Below are positions 21,688 through 22,190 of a stretch of 22,190 bases of DNA, piece by piece (within the stretch, counting starts at the first letter, position 1; every line of letters begins with the position of its first letter). The stretch lies in the NCBI GenBank assembly GCA_024743015.1, contig JANSXJ010000010.1, positions 1 to 22,190 on the forward strand, in the 5' to 3' direction. The DNA comes from Hyphomonas sp. Lineage in GTDB: Bacteria > Pseudomonadota > Alphaproteobacteria > Caulobacterales > Hyphomonadaceae. The position numbers and the translations under genes are program-made. The notes under the pieces are model-generated. The model was not told the DNA's origin, ran no database searches, and saw only the letters and a program-made list of their open reading frames with translations.

Positions 21688-22190
21688 ATGCAAAAGACAA
21701 GCCTTCGTCGCTGCGCGCTGCAGACGACGATTATCGCCGGTATCGCCGGAATGGGATTTGGCCAGGTGGCCATAGCACAGGATGAGGAGGCGGAAGCGCG
21801 TCAGGAAACCGTGGTTGTTACTGGCTCACAGATTGTAAACTCGAATATTTCTTCATCGAGCCCGGTTACGACAGTAGGTTCAGATCAGTTCGATCTGCGC
21901 GGTACTGTTGATACCATCGACCTGGTGAACACCTTGCCGCAGTCTTATGTCGGCGCAAACAGCCAGAACTCGTCCTTCGCGAACGGCGCGAATGGTACGT
22001 CTACCCTCGACCTTCGTGGTCTGGGCGCGACCCGTACTCTGGTTCTGGCAACCGGTAAGCGTCTGCCTCCTGGCTCGCCGCTTTCTGGCGGTTATGCAAG
22101 TGACGTCAACCTGATCCCATCGCCTCTGGTCGAGCGCGTTGAGATTGTGACCGGTGGTGCTTCGGCTGTTTACGGTTCGGACGCTGTTGC
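21688..22190 (+). CDS. TonB-dependent receptor, N-terminal part (runs off window)
   Basis: This is the first 167 residues of a second TonB-dependent outer-membrane receptor, cut by the window end. A signal peptide (1 to about 30, ending AIAQ) precedes a short acidic stretch and the TonB box ETVVVTGSQI (about 40-49). The plug domain is typical of the large receptors of sphingomonads and Caulobacter-like bacteria: DTIDLVNTLPQ, TSTLDLRGLGATRTLVL, GKRLPPGSPL, LIPSPLVERVEIVTGGASAV and YGSDAV. Codon choice seems more biased than in the neighbours (frequent CGT and GGT), which may indicate high expression. The ATG has GAGAGAGA upstream. It is preceded by a 199-nt leader with palindromic elements. 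The substrate cannot be judged from this part, and it shows little resemblance to the receptor at 6922. Confidence 0.93.
   Translation, partial: MQKTSLRRCALQTTIIAGIAGMGFGQVAIAQDEEAEARQETVVVTGSQIVNSNISSSSPVTTVGSDQFDLRGTVDTIDLVNTLPQSYVGANSQNSSFANGANGTSTLDLRGLGATRTLVLATGKRLPPGSPLSGGYASDVNLIPSPLVERVEIVTGGASAVYGSDAV

Noticed and set aside
1..22190. Mobile element, defence island, CRISPR array or tRNA genes
   Set aside because: No transposase, integrase, phage, toxin-antitoxin or Cas-like protein, no spaced direct repeats and no cloverleaf sequence were seen; composition looks even across the window.

Overview
The window looks like chromosomal DNA of a marine, TonB-receptor-rich alphaproteobacterium. 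The best guess is the Hyphomonadaceae/Maricaulaceae neighbourhood. This rests on gene content (serS-surE-pcm order, TrmFO, a DUF4170 domain, a DUF2237 protein, a plant-type glutamate-cysteine ligase, two TonB-dependent receptors), on moderately high GC and on Caulobacter-like leaderless starts. It is an inference from protein character, not a database match. There is no rRNA, tRNA, CRISPR array, insertion sequence or phage gene. Most genes are housekeeping genes packed into short operons.

Layout. (1) 1-3602, plus strand: the 3' end of aspS, a 197-nt gap with two hairpins, then serS-surE-pcm with overlapping ends. (2) 3616-5028, minus strand: a small Kazal-type protease-inhibitor lipoprotein and an SDR dehydrogenase of the MFE-2/HSD17B4 type, separated by a good intrinsic terminator. 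(3) 5181-9681, plus strand: a VOC/glyoxalase protein, then a concentrative nucleoside transporter, a TonB-dependent receptor and a glutathione S-transferase closely spaced as one probable operon. (4) 9673-11922, minus strand: trmFO followed by nnrD. (5) 12006-16270, plus strand: tldE, an inositol-monophosphatase/DUF4170 fusion and an MsbA-like ABC exporter, all overlapping. (6) 16267-19262, minus strand: ubiA, a fatty-acid desaturase, a DUF2237 protein and a DsbA-family oxidoreductase; the last three are joined by ATGA stop/start overlaps. (7) 19337-21488, plus strand: rsmE and gshA. (8) 21688 to the edge: the start of a second TonB-dependent receptor behind a 199-nt AT-richer leader.

How the genes fit together. 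Region 3 suggests a two-membrane uptake route, with an outer-membrane receptor and an inner-membrane H+/Na+ nucleoside symporter. gshA, the GST, the DsbA-family protein and the DUF2237 protein all touch thiol chemistry but lie in separate operons. tldE, the phosphatase/DUF4170 fusion and the ABC exporter form one translationally coupled unit, probably tied to envelope lipid export.

The points most worth a second look are: the in-frame phosphatase-DUF4170 fusion with an internal start; the Kazal lipoprotein with a readable Arg reactive site; a short palindromic repeat with core CCTGCCTNNNCAGG present three times; head-to-head promoters placing ubiA and rsmE start codons at the predicted transcription start; a divergent PIMT active site; and isolated operator-like dyads at 5088-5101 and 21549-21562. 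I see no convincing evidence of a wholly new multi-gene system.
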